Below are positions 50,891-59,170 of a stretch of DNA of 64,000 nt, piece by piece. Source of the stretch: Actinomycetes bacterium (GTDB lineage: Bacteria; Actinomycetota; Coriobacteriia; Coriobacteriales; Eggerthellaceae); contig JAEWQO010000007.1 of the NCBI GenBank assembly GCA_023460315.1, positions 7,670 to 71,669 of the forward strand, written 5' to 3'. Under the pieces are notes generated by a model. That model saw nothing but the letters and a program-made list of their open reading frames with translations. It made no database searches and was not told where the DNA came from. Numbering within the stretch: position 1 is the first letter of the stretch; each line of letters starts with the position of its first letter. Position numbers and translations under genes: made by a program.

Positions 50891-51613
50891 TATCTTCCAA
50901 GTGGCTCTCTCGCCGTTTTTGCACCCTTGCCTTTCCTGATGAAGCCGTCCATGGCGGAGTCCTTGCTCCTGCGGGTTCCTCCGTGTCGAGGGCTTCTCGC
51001 GCTGTGTCCTTGCATGAGTGGACATCGAGGCCACGGTGCTCGTTGGCGATCGAGTGACCCTCTTTTCCTTCCTCGTGGCCACCTGTGTGACCGGTGGCCC
51101 GATTTTCCTCAGCCGAACAAGCAAGCTGCTGTTCCTTTCGTTTGAACCGGGTGCCTTTCGCCAAGGGGGCGTCTGGCTTCGGTGCCGGTGACGCCGAAGC
51201 CGTTCACGCCTTTCGCAGTGGTGGGCTTTGGGACTTTTGGTCATGCGGCCCGTTTGGTTCCTGCCGGTGAGGGATGGCTCATGCGCGGGTCATGTTCCCC
51301 CCCCCCCTGCGGGCGAAGCGATGCTCCTCAACCCGTTATCGGTGGTCACGGGCACAAATTTGACCGTCATGACGAATCTTTTCCTTCTGGCTCGACGGCT
51401 GAGATGCCGCGCCGCTTGCGAACGGAGGTCGTCGCAGTCCCTTAATCCTCCATATGCCTTATGTTTCGTTATTGTAACGTCGAGACTTCCTGCTTGTTAA
51501 AAATCGTTTGTGAAAGCGTTAACACTGGGCAATGGGGGATGCGGCTTCAAATCGACGTGCGATGATCAACTGCGTCAACAGGCAAGCAGTCGATTCAAGA
51601 GGAGGTAATGCGC
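50891..51613. other. Intergenic region upstream of amt
   Basis: No credible ORF is seen in about 720 bp. Features: GGCTTCGG (51174-51181) pairs with CCGAAGCC (51193-51200); an 11-C homopolymer runs 51297-51307; regularly spaced GTnA elements lie at 51474-51523 (listed separately). Codon-like structure is absent on both strands, so it is either a long regulatory region or remains of lost sequence. Confidence 0.5.
51474..51523 (+). promoter_or_regulatory. 22-bp-phased GTnA(C) elements before amt, candidate nitrogen-control site
   Basis: GTAAC (51474), GTTAA (51496) and GTTAAC (51518) start exactly 22 bp apart. Actinobacterial GlnR, an OmpR-type nitrogen regulator, recognises GTnAC-type a-sites with this period, with GAAAC-type b-sites between them; the intervening positions here match poorly. 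The position upstream of amt-glnK makes a nitrogen regulator plausible. Confidence 0.4.
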
Positions 51614-52942
51614 ATGTTGGATACCGGTTCGACGAGTTTTATGCTCGTCTGCACCATGCTCGTCTTGCTGATGACACCTGGTCTTGCGTTCTTTTACGGA
51701 GGGTTGTCGCGCCGTAAGAACGTGGTGAACACGATGTTCATGTCTATGGCCGTTCTGGGTGTTGTGGGCGTGGTATGGGTGGTTGCAGGATGGTCGTTCG
51801 CCTATGGCGGCGACGGCTCTATTCCATTTTTTGGAGGTTTCGACCAGCTTGGATGTCTGAATGCGGTTAAGGATATGCTCGCCGAGGCAGAGGGCACACC
51901 GGACGCGTTTGCTGTGCTTTCTGGCGCGGCTGGGCTTGATTTGTCCGATCCTGATCTGGCCGCTGGCTATCCAGCCATCATCGACATCGGATTCCAGATG
52001 GCTTTCGCCATGATCACGACCGCCATCATCACCGGCTCGCTGGCGGGCCGCATGAAGTTCGGCGCCGTGGTTGCGTTCACCGCGGTCTGGGTTCTCCTCG
52101 TGTACGCTCCGCTCGCTCACATGGTTTGGGGCGGCGACGGCAGCCTCATTGGCGACACCATCGGCGCGCTTGACTTTGCCGGCGGCGATGTCGTTCACAT
52201 CAGTTCGGGCCTGACAGGTCTCATACTCTGTCTGCTGTTGGGCAAGCGCCGTGGATTTGGCATGATGAACTATCGTCCTCACAACGTTCCGTTCGTTGTG
52301 CTGGGCGCTTCGCTCCTGTGGTTCGGTTGGTTCGGCTTCAATGGCGGTTCTGAGTTCGCTGCAGACGGTGTTGCCGCGCTGGCCGTTCTCAACACGGTAG
52401 CCGCTTCCGCCGCCGCCCTTCTCTCGTGGATGCTCGTCGAGCGCATCAAGGTTGGCAAGCCAACGTTGGTCGGCGCTGCCACGGGCTTGGTTGCGGGACT
52501 TGTCGTCATCACGCCGGCTGCGGGCTTCGTCGAGCCTTGGGCCGCAGTTATCATGGGCTTTATCGTTTCGCCCATCTGCTATTTCGCAATTTCGTTCCTG
52601 AAGGCAAAAATCGGATACGATGACGCACTCGACGCTTTTGGCTGCCATGCCATCGGCGGCATCACGGGCGGCATCCTCACCGGATTGTTTTGCGTGCCTG
52701 AGCTGTCTTGGACGGATTTTGGAGGCCTGTTCTACACGGGCGATCCATCCCTGTTGGTCAGCCAGGTTCTCGGTATACTGATCACCATCGCGTTTGTGGC
52801 GGTTGCCGACCTTATCATCGGGCTTATCATCAAGGCATGCTTCAAGGGCAGCCTGCGGGTGAGCGAGGAAGAAGAGGCACAAGGCCTCGATGTCATCGCC
52901 CATGGGGAAAGCGCCTATCCTGCGTATGTGGGTCTCGACTAG
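51614..52942 (+). CDS. amt: Ammonium transporter (Amt family)
   Basis: The ATG at 51614 lies eight bases after AGGAGG; the upstream ATG at 51608 is too close to that site. The 442-residue protein has eleven membrane segments. The paired pore histidines are in GGDVVHISSGLTG and DAFGCHAIGG, and the opening TPGLAFFYGGLSRRKNV is diagnostic. It passes ammonium into the cell and is blocked by the PII protein encoded 60 bp downstream. The C-terminal tail that meets PII is present. Confidence 0.96.
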   Translation: MLDTGSTSFMLVCTMLVLLMTPGLAFFYGGLSRRKNVVNTMFMSMAVLGVVGVVWVVAGWSFAYGGDGSIPFFGGFDQLGCLNAVKDMLAEAEGTPDAFAVLSGAAGLDLSDPDLAAGYPAIIDIGFQMAFAMITTAIITGSLAGRMKFGAVVAFTAVWVLLVYAPLAHMVWGGDGSLIGDTIGALDFAGGDVVHISSGLTGLILCLLLGKRRGFGMMNYRPHNVPFVVLGASLLWFGWFGFNGGSEFAADGVAALAVLNTVAASAAALLSWMLVERIKVGKPTLVGAATGLVAGLVVITPAAGFVEPWAAVIMGFIVSPICYFAISFLKAKIGYDDALDAFGCHAIGGITGGILTGLFCVPELSWTDFGGLFYTGDPSLLVSQVLGILITIAFVAVADLIIGLIIKACFKGSLRVSEEEEAQGLDVIAHGESAYPAYVGLD

Positions 52943-53001
52943 AGATGGACAAGGCTGGAGCGCTCTGAAACGGGTGCTCCAGCAGCGAAAGGAGCGTGAA
53001 C

Positions 53002-53340
53002 ATGAAGAAGATCACCGCCATCATCCGGCCTGAGAAGCTGGAGGCTCTCAAGGAGGCGTTGTTCGCCGCCAAAGTGTCTGGCATGACGGTCTCTCAGGTG
53101 CAGGGTTGTGGCAACCAGCATGGTTGGAAAGAGTACTACCGTGGCACCGAGGTTATTCTCAACATGATTCCGAAAATAAAGTTCGAGCTTGTGGTTGACG
53201 ACGACCAGGTGAAATCTCTCGTGGAGCTCATCAGTTCGGCGGCTCGCACGGGTGAGGTGGGAGATGGGAAAATCTTCATCTTCCCCGTTGATGATGTCGT
53301 TCGCATTCGCACAGGAGAACAGGGCGACGACGCCATCTGA
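53002..53340 (+). CDS. glnK: PII nitrogen regulatory protein, GlnK-like, without the modified tyrosine
   Basis: The 112-residue protein starts at ATG 53002 behind AAAGGAG. MKKITAIIRPEKLEALKEAL and the C-terminal GEVGDGKIFIFPVDDVVRIRTGE are standard PII sequence with the ATP/2-oxoglutarate site. In the T-loop, GCGNQHGWKEYYRGTEVIL, position 51 is Val where enteric and actinobacterial proteins carry the Tyr that is uridylylated or adenylylated. Control therefore probably rests on ligand binding alone. Tyr46 is retained. It should regulate the adjacent Amt channel. Confidence 0.94.
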   Translation: MKKITAIIRPEKLEALKEALFAAKVSGMTVSQVQGCGNQHGWKEYYRGTEVILNMIPKIKFELVVDDDQVKSLVELISSAARTGEVGDGKIFIFPVDDVVRIRTGEQGDDAI

Positions 53341-53454
53341 GGCGGTTTCCGGTTGTCACGCTTGAGGGCGCGGACACTTCCGAAGGACATCCTTTTTGGC
53401 GGGACCGCAATTCCTGCCAAAGGGGAACGTGAAGGCTGCGATGCAAGCGTTTAA

Positions 53455-53496
53455 GAGAGGGGCCCATCCGAAACCGGAGGGGCCCCTCTCGTCTTG
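53455..53496 (+). terminator. Terminator of amt-glnK
   Basis: GAGAGGGGCC (53455-53464) and GGCCCCTCTC (53481-53490) form a perfect 10-bp stem; GTCTTG follows. The T-run is short. Confidence 0.7.
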
Positions 53497-53523
53497 CGAA
53501 TTCCCTTTCTCTTGCTAATGAGA

Positions 53524-53562
53524 TATAATCCTATTTAACTAACAATAAGGATAAGCATTTCA
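53524..53562 (+). promoter_or_regulatory. -10 element and candidate operator of the PerR-type gene
   Basis: TATAAT lies at 53524-53529. The following sequence is AT-rich, with the imperfect inverted repeat ATCCTATT...AATAAGGAT downstream of the -10. Fur-family proteins often repress their own gene from such sites. Confidence 0.4.
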
Positions 53563-53580
53563 CGCGCGAAAGGGACACTC

Positions 53581-53997
53581 ATGAGCGCTTCAACCTCGGA
53601 AAAGCAGACGGGCACCACGCGCAACACGATACAGCGGTCTTTGGTGCTTAAAGCGGTGCAGGCTCTCCATGATCATCCGACATCGGCCGATGTCTACGAA
53701 TACGTCCGCAAAAAGCACCCGAATATATCGCGGGCGACGGTCTATCGCAATCTTGGCGTACTGGCTGCCCGGGGAGACGTTCTCCGTGTGGAGGTTCCCA
53801 ATGGTGCCGATCGCTATGATTTCTTCAACGAGCCTCATTATCATGCGAAGTGCCGCGTATGTGGGCGGGTTGTCGATGTGGACATGCCCTATTTAGACGA
53901 CATTGCTGCTGAAGTGACTGATGCCCATGGGTTTGACATCGAGGGACACGAGATCATATTTGATGGAATTTGTTCGCGATGCCAGCATAAAAAATGA
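53581..53997 (+). CDS. Fur-family regulator of PerR type
   Basis: The 138-residue protein has the Fur winged helix (SADVYEYVRKKHPNISRATVYRNLGVL). Two CXXC pairs (CRVCG, CSRCQ) bind structural zinc. The regulatory metal-site residues known for PerR are all present by alignment with the Bacillus protein: His in DHPTSAD, Asp in DRYDF, both His of HYH and the Asp in VVDVD. Fur proteins carry Glu at key positions instead. A peroxide sensor is therefore the best reading, sensible for an anaerobe. It stands alone between amt-glnK and a GGDEF gene. Confidence 0.88.
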   Translation: MSASTSEKQTGTTRNTIQRSLVLKAVQALHDHPTSADVYEYVRKKHPNISRATVYRNLGVLAARGDVLRVEVPNGADRYDFFNEPHYHAKCRVCGRVVDVDMPYLDDIAAEVTDAHGFDIEGHEIIFDGICSRCQHKK

Positions 53998-54055
53998 TAG
54001 GTGCGAAGATCATAGTATCTCACCACTTGTTACCTGATTTTGTTTGATATCGACG

Positions 54056-54061
54056 TATAAT
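54056..54061 (+). promoter_or_regulatory. -10 element of the GGDEF gene
   Basis: TATAAT is followed six bases later by an in-frame GTG (54068), so transcription could begin at the start codon itself (leaderless). Confidence 0.4.
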
Positions 54062-54130
54062 GGCCTCGTGGGAGGGTCGTTTTCGAGCCTCGCAGCAAAC
54101 TCAAGCCCAAAAGGGGAGGGTCAGCACGCC

Positions 54131-55630
54131 GTGTGCGAGAATCAGGGCGATAGAGCATCTCGGACGGATGATGGGGCTGGGCTGCAAAGCGCCCTCAACG
54201 TCGAAGGTGTCGTGCTCTCATGTGCCCGCGACCTTTGCCAGGAACGCGATGCGGATCATGCGGCCATGTCGATGCTTCGTTCGCTTGGAGAATACTTTGA
54301 AGCCGATCGTGCTTCCCTGTTTGATTTTCGTGAGGGTGTTGTCTTTCCTACGCATGAGTGGTGCGCGCCAGGCGTTTCTTCCGAATTCGACCGTCTGCAA
54401 GATGCCGACAGGGAGCTTGTGACCTGTTGGCTGGAGCGTTTCAACCGCGGCGAATGCGTTCTGATCGACGACGTTGAAGCGGTTCTGCCTGAGGTCGCTG
54501 CCGAGCGGAGCGTCTTTGAAGCACGTGGTATTCTTCGCCTTGTGGCTGTTCCTTTCAAACAGGACAATCGGGTCGCGGGATTCCTTGTCGTTGACAATCC
54601 CTTGCTGGAGAAAATACGCCATGCGGCCGATCCTTTGAAAACGCTCGGCTACTTCTATCAGACGACGAGGCAACGTATCGCGAACGACGGCAAGCTTACC
54701 TTGTTGAGCTTTCGAGATAATCTCACCGGTCTTTACAACCGTAATCGCTACCTTGCGGATGTGGAGCGTCTTGAAGAGGAGAATCGACCGGTTGGCATCG
54801 TGTTTCTCGATGTCAACGATCTCAAAGAAATGAATGATCGCTTTGGACATGGCTATGGGGACGACACCTTGCGCGAGTGTGCCGACAAGATGGCGGCTGC
54901 CCTTCCCGACGTTGGTCTTTACCGCATTGGAGGCGATGAGTTCGTCGCTCTTGCCCCCAATGTCGATGAAGATGATTTCAGAGAGATGGTTCTAGGTCTT
55001 GACCAGGCTTTCGAGCCTGATCAGGCGCACTCGTCGAGGTTGGTGTCGATTGGCGCGCATTGGTCGAAGAGATCGGCTGGCATGTCCGACCTGCTCCTGG
55101 TGGCCGACAAGCGGATGTACGAGAAAAAGCGTCTCTTTCATCTGGGAAAAGCGTTCTTGGGCCGCATACCGAGGCAGCACGGCTCTCTTGCGGTGGTCGA
55201 AGGCGGGTCTCCAAGGTCTTTGCCGCTTGACCAAAGCGCGTTTCTTCATGATTACAATCTGCTCATGAGCTCTGTTGAGGTGGGAGTGAGCAAGCATCTT
55301 CTCGACGACGATCTCGAGGTTGTCTGGGCGAATGGATATTTTTACGATGTTACCGGGCATGTCTGTCAGGATTGCGAAGAGGGGGACGGTCGGGACGGCG
55401 GCACCGAGCCTGAGCTCGATGGACGCGTGAGGCTTCATGAAGTCATAGCGAGAGCGCATCGTGAGGGAAAGCCGAGATTCCGGTTTCTCCTTCCGGTCTC
55501 AAGACGGGAGGGAGGACGAAGATGGGTTCGTATCTCGGGAGTTTTCTCGGATGAGATCATCGACGGCAGCCCGGTTTTCTACAGCGCTTCCGTGGATGTT
55601 GACGACCTCGTTCAGGACGGCAGCGTCTGA
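54131..55630 (+). CDS. GAF-GGDEF-PAS-like diguanylate cyclase candidate
   Basis: The start is uncertain: GTG 54131 follows AAGGGGAGGG by ten bases (499 residues), while GTG 54068 could be used on a leaderless message. Residues ~25-190 resemble a GAF sensor (RDLCQERDADHAAMSMLRSLGEYFEADRASLFDF). A GGDEF domain follows with DNLTGLYNRNRY, FLDVNDLKEMNDRFGH and an intact IGGDEFVAL active site. No RxxD inhibitory site precedes it. About 140 further residues look like a PAS-type sensor (VSKHLLDDDLEVVWANGYFYDVTGH), an uncommon place after GGDEF. It should make c-di-GMP. Confidence 0.85.
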   Translation: MCENQGDRASRTDDGAGLQSALNVEGVVLSCARDLCQERDADHAAMSMLRSLGEYFEADRASLFDFREGVVFPTHEWCAPGVSSEFDRLQDADRELVTCWLERFNRGECVLIDDVEAVLPEVAAERSVFEARGILRLVAVPFKQDNRVAGFLVVDNPLLEKIRHAADPLKTLGYFYQTTRQRIANDGKLTLLSFRDNLTGLYNRNRYLADVERLEEENRPVGIVFLDVNDLKEMNDRFGHGYGDDTLRECADKMAAALPDVGLYRIGGDEFVALAPNVDEDDFREMVLGLDQAFEPDQAHSSRLVSIGAHWSKRSAGMSDLLLVADKRMYEKKRLFHLGKAFLGRIPRQHGSLAVVEGGSPRSLPLDQSAFLHDYNLLMSSVEVGVSKHLLDDDLEVVWANGYFYDVTGHVCQDCEEGDGRDGGTEPELDGRVRLHEVIARAHREGKPRFRFLLPVSRREGGRRWVRISGVFSDEIIDGSPVFYSASVDVDDLVQDGSV

Positions 55631-55944
55631 ATGAGGTTTCTTTGGGCGCCTCTTCTGGCCCAGATGTGGAAAACGTGCGTGTTTTGCCGGGCGACTTCGT
55701 TGCACCAGCCCAAAAACCATGCCGAAATTCTTAGGCATGAGGAAAAAAGGCGTCAGGTCATTTTCCATGTGGTATACTGATGCCGCTTGTCGGGAAACCC
55801 GATGGGCGTACAGTAACTGCAGGCCCCCGAGACATGTTTTATTGCACAGCTGAGCGCGCAAGCTTTTGCATTAGCGAACATGGTGTGTGAAGCAATCAAT
55901 CATGACGAAGGGTCCCCGGATTGAAGGTTTGAAAGGGGTCCGTT
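55631..55944. other. Leader region of rpsA
   Basis: About 314 bp without an ORF. It holds the extended -10 at 55770-55778 and, downstream, a leader of ~165 nt with a small hairpin CGGGAAACCCG (55792-55802). Autoregulation of rpsA through its leader is known in other bacteria, but no specific structure is recognisable here. Confidence 0.4.
55770..55778 (+). promoter_or_regulatory. Extended -10 promoter of rpsA
   Basis: TGGTATACT matches TGn plus TATACT, a good extended -10 element, 167 bp before the rpsA start. Confidence 0.45.
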
Positions 55945-57156
55945 TTGACCGACATTAAAAACACGTCTGTCATCGAATTCGAAGACATCTCAGATGAGCA
56001 GATGAACGAGATGATCGACGGAACGTTGACCGAGTTCGACGAGGGCGATCTCGTCGACGGCACCATCGTCAAGATTGAACATGACGAGGTGCTTGTGGAC
56101 ATCGGATTCAAGAGCGAGGGCGTCATCCCCTCCCGCGAGTTGTCCATTCGAAAAGATGCCGATCCGGCCGACATTGTCAGCTTGGGCGAGAAAATCGAAG
56201 CCTTGGTGCTCCAGAAGGAAGACAAAGACGGTCGTCTGATCCTCTCAAAGAAGCGTGCCGAATACGAACGTGCCTGGATTCGTGTCGAAGAGAAGTTCAA
56301 GGCCGGCGAAGTGGTCACGGGCGAAGTCATCGAAGTGGTCAAAGGCGGTCTTATCCTCGACATCGGTCTCCGAGGCTTCCTTCCTGCGTCATTGGTTGAC
56401 CTCCGTCGCGTCAAGGATCTCGACATGTACCTCAACACCGAGATCGAAGCACGCGTCATCGAGATGGATCGCAACCGCAATAACGTCGTGCTGTCCCGTC
56501 GCGTGCTGCTGGAAGAGGGCCGCAAGAACGAGCGCGCCGAGATCTTGGCCAAGCTCAGCAAGGGCATGCGCCTGAAAGGCACCGTTTCCTCGATCGTCGA
56601 TTTCGGCGCATTTGTCGACCTCGGCGGCATCGATGGCCTGGTGCACATCTCCGAGCTGTCGTGGAACCATGTCAACCATCCTTCCGAGGTCGTCAAAGTT
56701 GGCGACGAGGTTGAGGTCGAGGTTTTGGACGTTGACTTGCAACGTGAACGCATTTCTCTGGGTCTCAAGCAGACCACGGAGGATCCGTGGATCAAGCTTG
56801 TCGAATCCTATCCGGTTGGCACCATCGTTGACGGCAAAGTGACCAAGATCGTTCCGTTTGGCGCATTCATCGAGCTGGGTCAGTCCATCGAAGGCCTGGT
56901 TCATATTTCTGAGATGTCTTCGCGTCACATCGACACCCCGGCTCAGGTCGTTAAAGTTGGCAACGAGGTGAAGGTCAAGGTCATGGAGATCAACCCGGAG
57001 CGTCGTCGAATCTCCCTGTCCATGAAGGCTGCTGCTGAAGACCTCGGCTTTGAGATCGAGGTTGACGAGAGCATTCAGGTCGAGGAAAAGCCGGCCAAGA
57101 AAAAGGCCGACAAGCCGAAGGAAGAGACGCCCGCTGCTGAAGTTGCGGCAGAGTAG
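55945..57156 (+). CDS. rpsA: 30S ribosomal protein S1
   Basis: The TTG at 55945 lies seven bases after GAAAGGGG (403 residues). Four S1 RNA-binding domains follow one another at about 33-102, 117-183, 202-272 and 289-357. The third and fourth keep the full GAFVDLGGIDGLVHISELSW-type signature; the first two are more divergent, as in other four-domain Gram-positive S1 proteins. A Lys/Glu/Ala tail closes it. It helps mRNA bind the ribosome. The gene ends in a strong terminator into whose 3' edge an intron is inserted. Confidence 0.94.
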   Translation: MTDIKNTSVIEFEDISDEQMNEMIDGTLTEFDEGDLVDGTIVKIEHDEVLVDIGFKSEGVIPSRELSIRKDADPADIVSLGEKIEALVLQKEDKDGRLILSKKRAEYERAWIRVEEKFKAGEVVTGEVIEVVKGGLILDIGLRGFLPASLVDLRRVKDLDMYLNTEIEARVIEMDRNRNNVVLSRRVLLEEGRKNERAEILAKLSKGMRLKGTVSSIVDFGAFVDLGGIDGLVHISELSWNHVNHPSEVVKVGDEVEVEVLDVDLQRERISLGLKQTTEDPWIKLVESYPVGTIVDGKVTKIVPFGAFIELGQSIEGLVHISEMSSRHIDTPAQVVKVGNEVKVKVMEINPERRRISLSMKAAAEDLGFEIEVDESIQVEEKPAKKKADKPKEETPAAEVAAE

Positions 57157-57181
57157 CCCTCATCTTTCATAGCGTCATGAC

Positions 57182-57217
57182 AAAGGGGACCGGCATGAGA
57201 ATGTCGGTCCCCTTTTC
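57182..57217 (+). terminator. Rho-independent terminator of rpsA
   Basis: The arms 57182-57196 and 57201-57215 form 15 pairs with one G-U wobble around a GAGA tetraloop (outer arm AAAGGGGACCG / CGGTCCCCTTT); TTTTC ends the element. The group II intron begins directly after it. Confidence 0.92.
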
Positions 57218-57219
57218 GT

Positions 57220-59120
57220 GTGCGCCGAGCATGGCGCGTTTCTAACGGGTGAAAGTCCCTAGCACGCCCGGCAGCGGGAAGTGCATAGCCAATGGCAAGG
57301 GTGTCCATCGCGAGGTGGAATCTGAAGGAAGCCGGATGGCGAATCTCTGGCCTGACGAATAGAAATCGCATCAGGCGTACGTGGGTGGGTAAGGCTGCAC
57401 GACAAGTCGAAGCCCGAAAGCTGCACGGAAACCCACGGCGTAAATGCGGCAGGTAGATGGAGGGAAAGAAGCGCGCCTTACCTCGGGAGGCCTCATGGAC
57501 GTGCATGCCATGCATTTCGCTTGTGCGGAGTAAAGCTTGCCATGAGGAGTCAGCCGAAGCCATAGTACCCAAGCGCGTTGTCTAGCGTGGGGGAAGGGCT
57601 GAACCGTTAACGATGCTACTAGATTGGAGGTTACCCTTGAGTGCGATAAACGACAGCCAACTCACATTGTGGAGCTCACGAGCGAGGGCACTTGCGGAAC
57701 AAGAAGAGCAGCTTGGAGCGTCGGGTGTCCAAGGGATAACGCCTGCCGAACGCATCGGCATGCATTGTCCAAAAGATTTGCTGGAGAGAATTGTCGACAA
57801 GGACAACATGCGTCATGCCTACAGGAAAGTTAAAGCCAATAAGGGTGCCGCTGGTGTCGACAAGATGGGTGTTGCAGAAATGTGTGAGTATTTTGAGCAA
57901 CATTCAGACGAGCTCTTCGACCGAATCACATGCGGGAAATACACTCCTTGCCCTGTGCTTCGGGTGGAAATCCCCAAGAAAGAGAAGGAAAAGGTAAGAA
58001 AGCTCGGAATTCCCACGGTAGTTGACCGCGTAGTGCAACAGGCTATCGTCATGCAGCTAACCCCGCTATTTGAGCCCAAGTTCAGTGATTCAAGCTTTGG
58101 GTTCAGACCGCAAAGAAGTGCACACGATGCGCTTAGCGCTTGCAAGCACCACGTAGATGGGGGTCATGACTGGGTGGTCGATATGGACTTAGAAAAGTTC
58201 TTCGACACGGTATGTCGGTCGAAACTCATTCAGATCTTGTCAGAAACCATCACCGACGGGCGGGTCGTGTCTCTGATACATAAATACCTGAACGTCGGCG
58301 TCATGGTGGACGGCAAGCTGGAAGAGGCAAAAGTCGGTATGCCACAAGGAGGACCGCTCTCACCGCTGTTGTCCAATGTCATGCTCAATGAACTTGACCA
58401 AGAGCTAGAGCGGCGGGGTCACCGCTTCGTTCGCTACGCCGATGACTGCATGATTTTCTGCAAGTCGAAGCGAGCGGCGATGCGCACCTGCGAATCCGTC
58501 ATCAAGTTCATCGGAAAGAAGCTATTCCTCAAGGTGAACCGCGAGAAAACGTGCGTGGCACGCTTCAGCGAGGTGAAGTACTTGGGCTATGCCTTCTATC
58601 GCAATAAGGGAGAATGTCGCTTTCGTGTGCACCCCAAGAGCGTCAAAGCGATGAAGGCTCGCATCAGGGAGCTCACGGCCCGGAGCAACGCCATGTCGAA
58701 CGAGTACAGACCGCAGGCAATAACGCGGTTCGTACGCGGATGGGTCAATTACTTCAAGCTGGCGGATATGAAGGAACTGCTGAAAGAAATAGACAAATGG
58801 ATGCGCAGGCGTATCCGCATGGGCTATTGGAAACAGTGGAAACGCAGCCGTACCCGATTCAAGATGTTGCAGAAATGCGGCATTGAAAAGGGGAAAGCGT
58901 GGGAATTTGCCAACACTCGCAAGAGTTATTGGCGGACAGCTGGAAGCCCGATTTTGCAGAGGGCGATAAAGACCGAGCAACTTAGCCGAAAAGGCTACCT
59001 ATTCTCATTGGACTACTACGAGCAAGTACATGTAAGTTAACGGAACCGCCGTATGCTGAACAGCTTGTACGGTGGTGTGAGAGGACGGGTGGGGAACTAA
59101 TCCCTACCCTCCTACTCGAT
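57220..59120 (+). mobile_element. Group II intron, probably bacterial class C
   Basis: The 5' end fits GUGYG (GTGCGCC at 57220; GTGTG at 57218 is an alternative phase). The segment TTTCTAACGGGTGAAAGTCCC shortly after is typical of domain I of these introns. A reverse transcriptase ORF (57613-59040) follows. After it come a domain V-like hairpin (about 59043-59077; ACCGCCGTATGC...GTACGGTGGT) and a domain VI hairpin with an unpaired A near 59098. The end is CCTACTCGAT at about 59120. Insertion right behind a terminator stem and the absence of an endonuclease domain both point to class C. Confidence 0.9.
57613..59040 (+). CDS. ltrA: Group II intron reverse transcriptase/maturase
   Basis: The 475-residue intron protein shows the RT motifs in order: KVRKLGIPTVVDRVVQQAI, SFGFRPQRSAHDAL, DMDLEKFFDTV, GMPQGGPLSPLLSN and the catalytic YADD in RFVRYADDCMIF. 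A maturase (X) domain lies around 375-440 (FVRGWVNYF, RRRIRMGYWKQWKR). The protein stops soon afterwards without an HNH endonuclease, as in class C elements. It is intact, so the intron may be active. The first ATG at 57613 is behind AACGATGC-rich sequence without a clear ribosome site. Confidence 0.94.
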   Translation: MLLDWRLPLSAINDSQLTLWSSRARALAEQEEQLGASGVQGITPAERIGMHCPKDLLERIVDKDNMRHAYRKVKANKGAAGVDKMGVAEMCEYFEQHSDELFDRITCGKYTPCPVLRVEIPKKEKEKVRKLGIPTVVDRVVQQAIVMQLTPLFEPKFSDSSFGFRPQRSAHDALSACKHHVDGGHDWVVDMDLEKFFDTVCRSKLIQILSETITDGRVVSLIHKYLNVGVMVDGKLEEAKVGMPQGGPLSPLLSNVMLNELDQELERRGHRFVRYADDCMIFCKSKRAAMRTCESVIKFIGKKLFLKVNREKTCVARFSEVKYLGYAFYRNKGECRFRVHPKSVKAMKARIRELTARSNAMSNEYRPQAITRFVRGWVNYFKLADMKELLKEIDKWMRRRIRMGYWKQWKRSRTRFKMLQKCGIEKGKAWEFANTRKSYWRTAGSPILQRAIKTEQLSRKGYLFSLDYYEQVHVS

Positions 59121-59170
59121 TGGCTGCAATGCCGTGCGGCGCCCTCTGCCGAATGGTCGAATTTGACAGT

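Noticed and set aside
50891..51473. A decayed gene in the long gap before amt
   Set aside because: None of the frames shows recognisable protein segments, and codon periodicity is not evident.
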